This document shows, piece after piece, positions 1 to 5,362 of a stretch of DNA of 9,902 nucleotides (its first letter is position 1; every line of letters starts with the position of its first letter). The translations under genes and the position numbers were made by a program. The DNA is from Pseudomonadota bacterium (GTDB lineage: Bacteria > Pseudomonadota > Gammaproteobacteria > Burkholderiales > Burkholderiaceae). The notes beneath the pieces are model-generated. The model was not told the DNA's origin. It saw only the letters and a program-made list of their open reading frames with translations, and did not search any database. The DNA lies in NCBI GenBank assembly GCA_029777935.1, contig JAKORH010000018.1:1-9902 (forward strand), given 5' to 3'.

Positions 1-483
1 ATCGGCGAGATCACGATCCCCGAGAACGAGCCGGGCTCGTCGATCATGCCGGGCAAGGTCAATCCCACGCAGTGCGAGATGCTGACGATGGTCAGCGCGC
101 AGGTACTCGGCAACGACGTGGCGGTCGGCATCGGCGCGGCCAGCGGCAATTTCGAGCTGAACGTGTTCAAGCCGCTGATCGCGCACGCCTGCCTTCAAAG
201 CATCCGGCTGCTGGCCGACGGCATCGCGAGCTTCGACACGCACTGCGCGCGCGGCATCGAACCGAACCGCGCGCGCATCGACGAGCTGGTGGGCCGCTCG
301 CTGATGCTGGTGACGGCGTTGGCGCCGCACATCGGTTACGACAAGGCGGCGGCGATCGCCAAGCGCGCGCACCACGACGGCTTGACGCTGAAGGAGGCGG
401 CACTGGCCTCGGGCTTCGTCACCGAGACGCAGTTCGACGCGTGGGTGGTGCCGGCGGCGATGACGCGGCCCCGCCCCGAATGA
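1..483 (+). CDS. fumC: Class II fumarate hydratase, C-terminal part (5' end outside window)
   Basis: Fumarase C converts fumarate to L-malate in the TCA cycle as a cytosolic homotetramer. The reading frame is open from the first base and gives 160 residues before TGA at 481-483. Near the window edge it contains the fumarase/aspartase superfamily signature [11 protein letters not shown], whose loop supplies the catalytic serine in this superfamily. The following stretches [20 protein letters not shown] and [14 protein letters not shown] closely resemble E. coli FumC from memory. The ending, with [21 protein letters not shown], matches the family's C-terminal subdomain and shows no truncation at the 3' end. 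Class II (iron-free, heat-stable) is favoured over aspartase by the overall match. The stop codon overlaps the prmC start (ATGA), suggesting translational coupling. Confidence 0.96.
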   Translation: MGEITIPENEPGSSIMPGKVNPTQCEMLTMVSAQVLGNDVAVGIGAASGNFELNVFKPLIAHACLQSIRLLADGIASFDTHCARGIEPNRARIDELVGRSLMLVTALAPHIGYDKAAAIAKRAHHDGLTLKEAALASGFVTETQFDAWVVPAAMTRPRPE

Positions 484-1277
484 CGGCCGGCGAGCTGCTG
501 CGCGCAAGCCGGCTGCCCGCGCGCGAGGCACGCGCGCTGCTGGCGCACGTGCTCGGCGTGCCGCGCGAGTATCTGATCGCGCATCCGGAAGCCGCGGTCG
601 GACCGCAGCAGCATGCGCAGTTCGTCGCTCTGGCGGAGCGGCGCGCGCGCGGCGAGCCGCTCCCGTACCTGCTCGGCAAGCAGGAGTTCTACGGGCGCGA
701 ATTCGAGGTCGATCCCGCGGTGCTGATCCCGCGGCCGGAGACGGAGCTGCTGGTCGACGCGACGCTCGAGGCGCTGCGGGGCATGGCAGCGCCGAGGGTG
801 CTCGACCTTGGCGCCGGGTCGGGCTGCATCGCGATCACGCTCGCGCTCGAGCGGCCGGACGCGGCCGTCACGGCGGCCGATCGTTCGGCCGCCGCGCTCG
901 CGGTGGCGCGCGCCAACGCGCGGCGGCTCGGCGCAGGCGTGACGTTCGTCGAATCCGACTGGCTGGCGGGCGTCGAGAAAGACTTCGATGCGATCGTGGC
1001 CAATCCGCCGTACGTCGCGGCCGGCGATCCGCATCTGCCCGCGCTCGCCGACGAGCCGCTGCACGCGCTCGCCGGCGGCGCCGACGGACTCGCGCACCTG
1101 CGCACCATTGTGGCCGGTGCACCGGCGCATTTGCGTGCGGGCGGACAGCTGCTGGTCGAACACGGCTACGATCAGGGTGCCGCGGTGCGCGCGCTGTTCA
1201 CGGTCGCCGGCTTCACCACGGTGCGGACGCTGCGCGATGCCGCCGGGATCGAACGCGTGTGCGCCGGCGCGGTCTGA
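480..1277 (+). CDS. prmC: Peptide chain release factor N5-glutamine methyltransferase PrmC (HemK)
   Basis: This enzyme uses S-adenosylmethionine to methylate the glutamine of the GGQ motif in release factors RF1 and RF2, which raises termination efficiency. The 265-residue product has the expected order: an N-terminal helical release-factor-binding domain (about 1-75), PRPETE at 85-90, the SAM-binding glycine loop DLGAGSG at 109-115, and the catalytic NPPY motif at 175-178, characteristic of N-methyltransferases acting on amide nitrogens. The length is slightly below the usual figure of about 277, with short N- and C-terminal ends. The start is the ATG at 480, which overlaps the fumC stop (ATGA). 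The open frame upstream is a shadow of fumC. In many proteobacteria prmC follows prfA; here the direct upstream neighbour is fumC. Transcription probably continues from fumC. Confidence 0.96.
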   Translation: MTAGELLRASRLPAREARALLAHVLGVPREYLIAHPEAAVGPQQHAQFVALAERRARGEPLPYLLGKQEFYGREFEVDPAVLIPRPETELLVDATLEALRGMAAPRVLDLGAGSGCIAITLALERPDAAVTAADRSAAALAVARANARRLGAGVTFVESDWLAGVEKDFDAIVANPPYVAAGDPHLPALADEPLHALAGGADGLAHLRTIVAGAPAHLRAGGQLLVEHGYDQGAAVRALFTVAGFTTVRTLRDAAGIERVCAGAV

Positions 1278-1353
1278 GCGGGGAATCCCCCGTTTGCGAC
1301 CGCGCCCACCCGCCCCTTAAACTGGCCGCAAGCCAACTCGACAGGCAACCGCA

Positions 1354-1674
1354 ATGGAACCGAAAGAATTCATCCGCAAGACCGTCACCGACAATCCGGT
1401 GGTGCTGTTCATGAAGGGCACGGCGCAGTTCCCGCAGTGCGGCTTCTCCGGCCGCGCGATCCAGGTGCTGAAGACGTGCGGCGTGAAGAACCTCGTCACG
1501 GTCAATGTGCTCGAGGACGAAAGCGTACGCCAGGGCGTGAAGGAGTACGCCAACTGGCCGACGATCCCGCAGCTTTACGTGAAGGGCGAGTTCGTCGGCG
1601 GCTCGGACATCATGATGGAGATGTACCAGAGCGGCGAACTGCAGGAGCTGCTGAAGAAAGCGGAAGTGGTTTGA
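1354..1674 (+). CDS. grxD: Monothiol CGFS-type glutaredoxin (Grx4/GrxD)
   Basis: CGFS glutaredoxins bind a [2Fe-2S] cluster as dimers with glutathione and a BolA partner and move clusters between scaffold and target proteins in the cytosol. The 106-residue product is full length for the single-domain family. It has the active-site CGFS at 29-32 preceded by KGT (21-23), the cis-proline motif WPTIP at 68-72, and the glutathione-binding GGSD at 82-85. Start ATG 1354 is preceded by ACAGG at 1341-1345, a modest ribosome binding site 8 bases upstream. A 76-base gap separates it from prmC. TAAACT (1318-1323) in that gap could be a weak -10 box, but no good -35 lies at normal distance. The gene overlaps ubiX at its stop codon. 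Confidence 0.97.
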   Translation: MEPKEFIRKTVTDNPVVLFMKGTAQFPQCGFSGRAIQVLKTCGVKNLVTVNVLEDESVRQGVKEYANWPTIPQLYVKGEFVGGSDIMMEMYQSGELQELLKKAEVV

Positions 1675-2258
1675 GCGCCGCGCGCCGCCGGCTGATCGTC
1701 GCCATCACCGGCGCCTCCGGGGCCATCTACGGCATCCGCCTGCTGCAGCACCTGCACGCACGAAGCGACTTCGAGACGCACCTGCTGCTGTCGTCGGCCG
1801 GCGTGCTGAACCTGCACCAGGAACTCGGCATGAAGCGCGCCGAGGCCGAGCGACTCGCGCACGTGGTGCACAACGTCAACGACATCGGCGCCAGCCTCGC
1901 GTCCGGATCGCACCAGAGCATCGGCATGGTGATCGCGCCGTGCTCCATGAGGACGCTCGCCGCCTGCGCACTCGGACTGGCCGACAACCTGATCGGGCGT
2001 GCCGCCGACGTGTGCCTGAAGGAGCGCCGCCGCCTCGTGCTGCTGGTGCGCGAGGCGCCGCTGAACCTCGCGCACATCCGCCACATGGAGGCGGTGACGC
2101 TGATGGGCGGCGTGATCTTCCCGCCGGTGCCGGCGTTCTACCAGAAGCCGCAATCGATCGAGCAAATCGTCGACCACACGCTGGCGCGCGTGCTGGACCT
2201 GTTCGGCATCGACACCGAGCTGGCGCCGCGGTGGGAGGGAATGGGCGGCACAGCGTGA
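1671..2258 (+). CDS. ubiX: Flavin prenyltransferase UbiX
   Basis: UbiX joins dimethylallyl phosphate to reduced FMN, producing the prenylated FMN cofactor used by the decarboxylase UbiD in ubiquinone biosynthesis. The predicted protein is 195 residues, normal for the family. It begins with the Rossmann-like FMN-binding segment AITGASGAIYG (11-21). The conserved APCSMRTLAACALGLADN lies at 89-106, followed by KERRRLVLLVREAPLN (117-132) and GGVIFPPVPAFY (147-158). No ATG or GTG occurs near this N terminus. The best start is TTG 1671, which overlaps the grxD stop as TTGA and places the FMN motif at its usual distance from the N terminus. This implies coupled translation of grxD and ubiX. The start assignment is inference; the family assignment is firm. 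Confidence 0.95.
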   Translation: MSAARRRLIVAITGASGAIYGIRLLQHLHARSDFETHLLLSSAGVLNLHQELGMKRAEAERLAHVVHNVNDIGASLASGSHQSIGMVIAPCSMRTLAACALGLADNLIGRAADVCLKERRRLVLLVREAPLNLAHIRHMEAVTLMGGVIFPPVPAFYQKPQSIEQIVDHTLARVLDLFGIDTELAPRWEGMGGTA

Positions 2259-2262
2259 AGCG

Positions 2263-2338
<76 letters not shown>

Positions 2339-2347
2339 GTGGGCGAA

Positions 2348-2353
2348 AGTCTA
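2348..2353 (-). promoter_or_regulatory. Possible -10 box for the tRNA-Thr gene
   Basis: Read on the minus strand the hexamer is TAGACT, four of six matches to TATAAT, ending nine bases before the tRNA 5' end. This would start transcription a few bases upstream of the mature tRNA. No convincing -35 box is visible at 16-18 bases, so the call rests mainly on position. Confidence 0.25.
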
Positions 2354-2360
2354 GCCCGGA

Positions 2361-2366
2361 TATCAT
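2361..2366 (+). promoter_or_regulatory. Possible -10 box for galE
   Basis: TATCAT matches TATAAT at five of six positions and ends six bases before the galE ATG at 2373, so the transcript would begin at or next to the start codon. No recognisable -35 box lies 16-18 bases upstream; that stretch runs into the 5' end of the divergent tRNA gene. No Shine-Dalgarno sequence precedes galE, which fits a leaderless message but does not prove one. A three-codon frame (ATG at 2365, TGA at 2374-2376) also overlaps the galE start and is probably chance. Confidence 0.3.
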
Positions 2367-2372
2367 GCCTCG

Positions 2373-3422
2373 ATGAGCACCCTCCTCGTCACCGGCGGCG
2401 CCGGCTATATCGGATCGCACACGATCGTCGAGCTGCTGGCTGCCGGGCATCGGGTCGTGTGCGTCGACAACTATTCCAACAGCTCGCCGGAGGCGCTGGT
2501 GCGCGTGCAGTCGATCGCCGGGCGCCCGTTGGTCGCCGTCGAAGGCGACCTGCGCGACGCTACGCTCCTCGACCGCGTGTTCTCCGAGCACGCGATCGAC
2601 GGCGTGATCCACTTCGCGGCGCTGAAGGCGGTCGGCGAATCGGTCGCGCAGCCGCTCGTCTATTACGACAACAACGTGGGCGGCACGCTGGCGCTGCTGG
2701 CGGCGATGCGGCGCGCTCGCGTGCGCAGGCTGGTGTTCAGCTCGTCGGCGACCGTGTACGGCGCGCCCGATGCGCTTCCGATTCGCGAGGATGCGCCGAT
2801 CCGCACCACCAACCCGTACGGCGCGACCAAGGCAATGGTCGAGCAGATCCTGCGCGACGTGGCGGCCTCGGACACCGCGTGGTCGTTCGTCAGCCTGCGC
2901 TACTTCAATCCGATCGGCGCGCATCCGAGCGGATTGATTGGCGAGGATCCGCACGACATCCCGAACAATCTCTTCCCGTTCATCCTGCAGGTGGCGATCG
3001 GCAAGCGCGACCAGCTCGCGGTGTTCGGCAACGACTGGCCGACCGCCGACGGCACCGGCGTGCGCGACTACCTGCACGTGGTCGATCTGGCACTCGGCCA
3101 TCTGCGCGCCATGGAGTTCGCCGACCGGCGCGCGGGCCTCACCGCGATCAACCTCGGCACCGGCCGCGGCACGAGCGTGCTCGATCTGGTGCGTGCGTTC
3201 GAAACCGCGGCGGGCCGGCGCGTGCCGCACACGATCGCCGCGCGCCGTCCCGGCGACATCGCCGCCTGCTGGGCCGATCCGTCGCTCGCCGCGCAGCTGC
3301 TGGCCTGGCGCGCGACGCGAACGATCGAGCAGGCGTGCGCCGACGGCTGGCGCTGGCAGCAGCGCAATCCTGATGGATATCGCGGCGCGAATCCGGGCCA
3401 GCCCGGTGACCGGGCTCCTTGA
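2373..3422 (+). CDS. galE: UDP-glucose 4-epimerase GalE
   Basis: GalE interconverts UDP-glucose and UDP-galactose with a tightly bound NAD, supplying galactosyl units for lipopolysaccharide and exopolysaccharide. The 349-residue protein is an extended short-chain dehydrogenase/reductase. It has the NAD-binding TGGAGYIGSH at 7-16, SSSATVYG at 123-130 containing the catalytic Ser/Thr region, and the YxxxK pair Tyr149/Lys153 in NPYGATK. The substrate-binding region follows, with RYFNPIGAH and the GTGVRDYLHVVD segment. The family normally ends just after the WRWQxxNPxGY motif (here 326-336). This protein continues 13 residues, and that tail is encoded by a hairpin-forming GC-rich sequence. Start ATG 2373 puts the NAD motif at the normal position but has no ribosome binding site. 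The gene diverges from tRNA-Thr and seems monocistronic. Confidence 0.96.
   Translation: MSTLLVTGGAGYIGSHTIVELLAAGHRVVCVDNYSNSSPEALVRVQSIAGRPLVAVEGDLRDATLLDRVFSEHAIDGVIHFAALKAVGESVAQPLVYYDNNVGGTLALLAAMRRARVRRLVFSSSATVYGAPDALPIREDAPIRTTNPYGATKAMVEQILRDVAASDTAWSFVSLRYFNPIGAHPSGLIGEDPHDIPNNLFPFILQVAIGKRDQLAVFGNDWPTADGTGVRDYLHVVDLALGHLRAMEFADRRAGLTAINLGTGRGTSVLDLVRAFETAAGRRVPHTIAARRPGDIAACWADPSLAAQLLAWRATRTIEQACADGWRWQQRNPDGYRGANPGQPGDRAP
3393..3416 (+). terminator. Terminator-like hairpins inside the galE 3' end
   Basis: AGCCCGG (3400-3406), TGA loop, CCGGGCT (3410-3416) form a perfect 7-bp stem just before the galE stop. An alternative stem, CCGGG (3393-3397) with CCCGG (3402-3406), competes for the same bases. 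The following bases CCTTGAGC give only a weak U-tract, so this is at best a weak intrinsic terminator or an mRNA 3'-end stabiliser. It would separate galE from the sigma-54 unit downstream. Confidence 0.4.
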
Positions 3423-3455
3423 GCAGACAGTTTGTCGAAAAAGTTGACAGGCCGA

Positions 3456-3474
3456 GCGACCGGCTGGCCGTCGC
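3456..3474 (+). promoter_or_regulatory. Possible activator-binding dyad upstream of the sigma-54 promoter
   Basis: GCGAC (3456-3460) and GTCGC (3470-3474) form an interrupted inverted repeat with a 9-base centre. It lies roughly 75-95 bases upstream of the transcription start predicted from the sigma-54 promoter, within the usual range for enhancer-binding protein sites. The arms are short and GC-rich, so chance occurrence is quite possible. The activator is not in the window. Confidence 0.2.
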
Positions 3475-3512
3475 AAACGATCGACCGTTGAAGAATCATC
3501 GGGTTGGACCGC

Positions 3513-3527
3513 GCCAAAGTCTTTGGC
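3513..3527 (+). promoter_or_regulatory. 15-bp palindrome overlapping the -24 promoter element
   Basis: GCCAAAG-T-CTTTGGC is a perfect inverted repeat with seven-base arms and a single-base centre. Its right arm contains the TGG of the sigma-54 -24 box. A protein bound here would compete with RNA polymerase, so an operator is one reading. A chance palindrome driven by the TTTGGC promoter sequence is another. Confidence 0.4.
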
Positions 3528-3539
3528 ACAGTGATTGCT
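3524..3539 (+). promoter_or_regulatory. Sigma-54 (RpoN) -24/-12 promoter
   Basis: TGGCACA-GTGA-TTGCT matches the consensus TGGCACG-N4-TTGCW at all strongly conserved positions. The invariant GG (3525-3526) and GC (3537-3538) are separated by exactly ten bases. Transcription would start about twelve bases after the GC, near 3550, leaving a leader of about 50 bases before the ATG at 3600. The element lies in a non-coding gap directly upstream of the cassette and in the right orientation. A weaker sigma-70 reading (TTGCTC at 3535-3540, 17-base spacer, TAAAGT at 3558-3563) overlaps it. Expression would require an enhancer-binding activator, linking the cassette to a specific signal. Confidence 0.8.
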
Positions 3540-3599
3540 CCCCAACTGCTGTAGGGCTAAAGTGCAGATGGGTCGAACGAATCTTGGCAAGGAATTTCA

Positions 3600-4067
3600 A
3601 TGGAACAACCCAGCAGCCCGCGGCGCAAGCTGTTAAGCGGGTCCCTCGCCGCCCCCGTCGTACTGACGGTCGCTTCGCCTTCGGCGCTTGCTCGCACCTC
3701 CTTCCTCGCCTGCATCGAGCGGGGGAAGGACCAGCAACTGAATGCCCAGCCGTTCCTGTCTCTGCGCTCTCCTGACGACGGCATGTATCGTGAAAAGGTC
3801 GCGGTGTATTCGTTGAAGGACACCCGGACCAACGCGACTCTGAACGGCCTGTTCTGGAAGGATCAGTCGGGCGACTTTCGCAGCATCGATGCGTGCAACG
3901 CATCGGCCGTCAGCCAATTGACGGTCAGTGCAACGGGGGCCGGAGACCGCCTCGCCCTCGTCTACTTCGATCTGAACGGCAAGAAGACGGGGATCGGCTG
4001 CTACCCCAACGGCGGATTCCCGGTGAGCAGGAGTTGCTGGGGCTCATTCGTCGCCCACAAGGGCTAA
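3600..4067 (+). CDS. Small exported protein with twin-arginine-like leader, unknown function; candidate client of the downstream modification genes
   Basis: I do not recognise a named family. The 155-residue product starts at ATG 3600, preceded by a good ribosome binding site AAGGA (3589-3593) at six bases. Its leader has a short n-region with twin arginines (Arg8-Arg9, PRRKLLSG), a hydrophobic stretch SLAAPVVLTVAS (15-26), and an AxA cleavage site with Ala-Leu-Ala at 29-31. This resembles a Tat signal, although Phe is replaced by Leu and Lys by Ser in the consensus. The remaining part of about 124 residues has no further membrane segment and contains four cysteines (38, 99, 134, 146), enough for two disulfides. 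GDRLALVYFDLNGKKTGIGC (115-134) suggests beta strands. The C terminus has no PEP-CTERM, LPXTG or transmembrane sorting signal. As first gene after the sigma-54 promoter and 56 bases before the PqqD-like gene, it could be the system's substrate, but that is inference. Confidence 0.8.
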   Translation: MEQPSSPRRKLLSGSLAAPVVLTVASPSALARTSFLACIERGKDQQLNAQPFLSLRSPDDGMYREKVAVYSLKDTRTNATLNGLFWKDQSGDFRSIDACNASAVSQLTVSATGAGDRLALVYFDLNGKKTGIGCYPNGGFPVSRSCWGSFVAHKG

Positions 4068-4123
4068 GTCCCGTTCCCGATCCGGTCGCACGGCGCTGAG
4101 CCCGGTTGGAGGCGGATCGGCGA

Positions 4124-4417
4124 GTGGCCCCGAGATACGGTCTGCTGCCCGGCGTTCGCATCGTCTTTCTCGACGACGAAGCCGTGATCTTCAATCCGTC
4201 GAGTTGGGAGACACACCTTCTGAACGCGGCGTCCGCGCTCGTGGTCGAATCCCTTCAGCGCCAGTCACTCAGCGTGTCCGATGTCGAGCAACTGTTGGCT
4301 GAGGCGCTGGCCGACGCCGAGAAGCCGTTCGCGCGCCAACATGCGGAAAGCGTGCTGAGCGAGCTTTCGTCGCTGACGCTTGTCGCGGCCGTCGATCCGA
4401 CGCATGCGACTGGCTGA
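4124..4417 (+). CDS. PqqD-like peptide chaperone of the HPr-rel-A type
   Basis: PqqD-family proteins are small winged-helix-like domains that bind precursor peptides and present them to modifying enzymes. The 97-residue product has the expected pattern: beta strands VRIVFLDDEAVIFNP (11-25), then the characteristic ETHLLNAASALVVESL (29-44), a helical turn and the hydrophobic segment LSVSDVEQLLAEAL (49-62), ending with a final helix. From family knowledge, PqqD-related proteins next to an HprK-related kinase are catalogued as the HPr-rel-A system chaperone. I chose GTG 4124 because GGAGG at 4108-4112 lies 11 bases upstream. The in-frame TTG at 4106 overlaps that ribosome binding site and is less likely. 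The 3' end overlaps the kinase gene by 14 bases, suggesting coupled translation. The client peptide is unknown. Confidence 0.8.
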   Translation: MAPRYGLLPGVRIVFLDDEAVIFNPSSWETHLLNAASALVVESLQRQSLSVSDVEQLLAEALADAEKPFARQHAESVLSELSSLTLVAAVDPTHATG

Positions 4418-5318
4418 CGTACCGCGCCCGGCTCTGGCGCGTCGAATCGCCGGCGAAGGAGTCGGAATCGATCTGGGCGCAGCGCGCGCGCGCGTTCGCA
4501 CCACGGTTTCAGACTGCGCTGAGGTCTTCGCGGACCTGTACCGCGACTTCCCGCTCGAGTCCGCATCCGGATTCTTCGACGTGACCGTGCTTCTGCGGCG
4601 CGTCCGCGGCATGCGGCGCTATCTGCGGCCGCAGATCGAAGTGGTCGCCGACGGAGCAACGCTCTTCGCCCCGTTTCCGGCCGGCATGCACGTGCCGATG
4701 CTCGAATGGGGCATCAACTACCTCCTCGCCGAGCGCATGGGCCACCTGCTGCTGCTGCATGCGGGGGTCGTCGAACTGCACGGGAAGGCCATCATCCTTC
4801 CCGCGCTGCCGGGGTCGGGCAAGAGCACGCTCACGGCAGCGCTCGCGGCCCGCGGCTTTCGGCTGCTGTCGGACGAGTTTGGCGTCGTTCGTCTCGACGA
4901 CGGACAACTGCTGCCGCTGCTGCGGCCGATCGCCCTGAAGAACGAATCCATCGACGTCATCCGGAGCTTCTCGCCGCAGTCGCCGATCGGTCCCCGCTTC
5001 GCGAAGACCCGCAAGGGCACGGTCGCACACATGGCGCCCGACGAGCACGCCGTTCGCATGCGTCATGTGCCGGCGGCGCCGGCACTGATCGTCTTCCCGC
5101 GCTACGACCCACAGGTGACGCTTCAAATCGAGCCGGCGAAACCCTCGCGCGCGTTCGGACGGCTGGCAGTGAACTCGTTCAACTACGAGATGCTGGGCGA
5201 GTCCGCGTTCGACGCGATTTCGAGATTGATTCAACGCTGCCGCGTCTACAACCTGATCTACCGCGACCTCGAACAGGCCGTGGCGGCGCTGCGCGAGTTG
5301 AGCGCCGAAGACGGTTGA
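4404..5318 (+). CDS. HprK-related kinase A (HPr kinase-like P-loop protein)
   Basis: The 304-residue protein resembles the catalytic domain of HPr kinase/phosphorylase. His119-Ala120 precedes the P-loop, as in HprK. The Walker A sequence is LPGSGKST (135-142), and LLSDEFGVV (154-162) sits where HprK has its catalytic Asp motif, with Asp-Glu at 157-158. The segment RPIALKNESIDVIRSF (174-189) is typical of the HprK-related group. I do not see the HprK C-terminal signature needed for phosphorylase activity, so if active it is probably a kinase only. No PTS genes occur nearby, so HPr is an unlikely substrate; a protein or peptide handled by the neighbouring PqqD-like chaperone is more plausible. 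Start ATG 4404 lies inside the preceding gene. The upstream TTG at 4380 is possible but gives an N terminus that looks like read-through of the PqqD frame. Confidence 0.85.
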   Translation: MRLADVPRPALARRIAGEGVGIDLGAARARVRTTVSDCAEVFADLYRDFPLESASGFFDVTVLLRRVRGMRRYLRPQIEVVADGATLFAPFPAGMHVPMLEWGINYLLAERMGHLLLLHAGVVELHGKAIILPALPGSGKSTLTAALAARGFRLLSDEFGVVRLDDGQLLPLLRPIALKNESIDVIRSFSPQSPIGPRFAKTRKGTVAHMAPDEHAVRMRHVPAAPALIVFPRYDPQVTLQIEPAKPSRAFGRLAVNSFNYEMLGESAFDAISRLIQRCRVYNLIYRDLEQAVAALRELSAEDG

Positions 5319-5362
5319 CCGGCGATCCGCGCAGGCCGCGATGTTGCCGGCCGCCTTTGTCC

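Noticed and set aside
1279..1292. CGGGG-AATC-CCCCG hairpin after prmC
   Set aside because: Only a 5-bp stem followed by three T bases; too weak to call a terminator.
3444..3449. Perfect TTGACA -35 hexamer
   Set aside because: No -10-like hexamer lies 15-19 bases downstream; the region there is GC-rich. The sigma-54 promoter is the better candidate.
4020..4067. PEP-CTERM or other sorting signal at the end of the exported protein
   Set aside because: The C terminus lacks a PEP motif, a hydrophobic segment and a basic end cluster.
4079..4118. GATCCG/CGGATC dyad flanking the gap before the PqqD-like gene
   Set aside because: Six-base arms separated by 28 bases in GC-rich DNA are easily found by chance, although the dyad sits next to the ribosome binding site.
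4482..4494. Alternating GC run that could adopt Z-DNA
   Set aside because: Short and within the kinase coding sequence, encoding Ala/Arg codons; ordinary for this base composition.
4706..5362. Extended upstream reading frame for the nucleotidyltransferase
   Set aside because: It overlaps the kinase gene in another frame and encodes low-complexity sequence. Family similarity begins after 5363.
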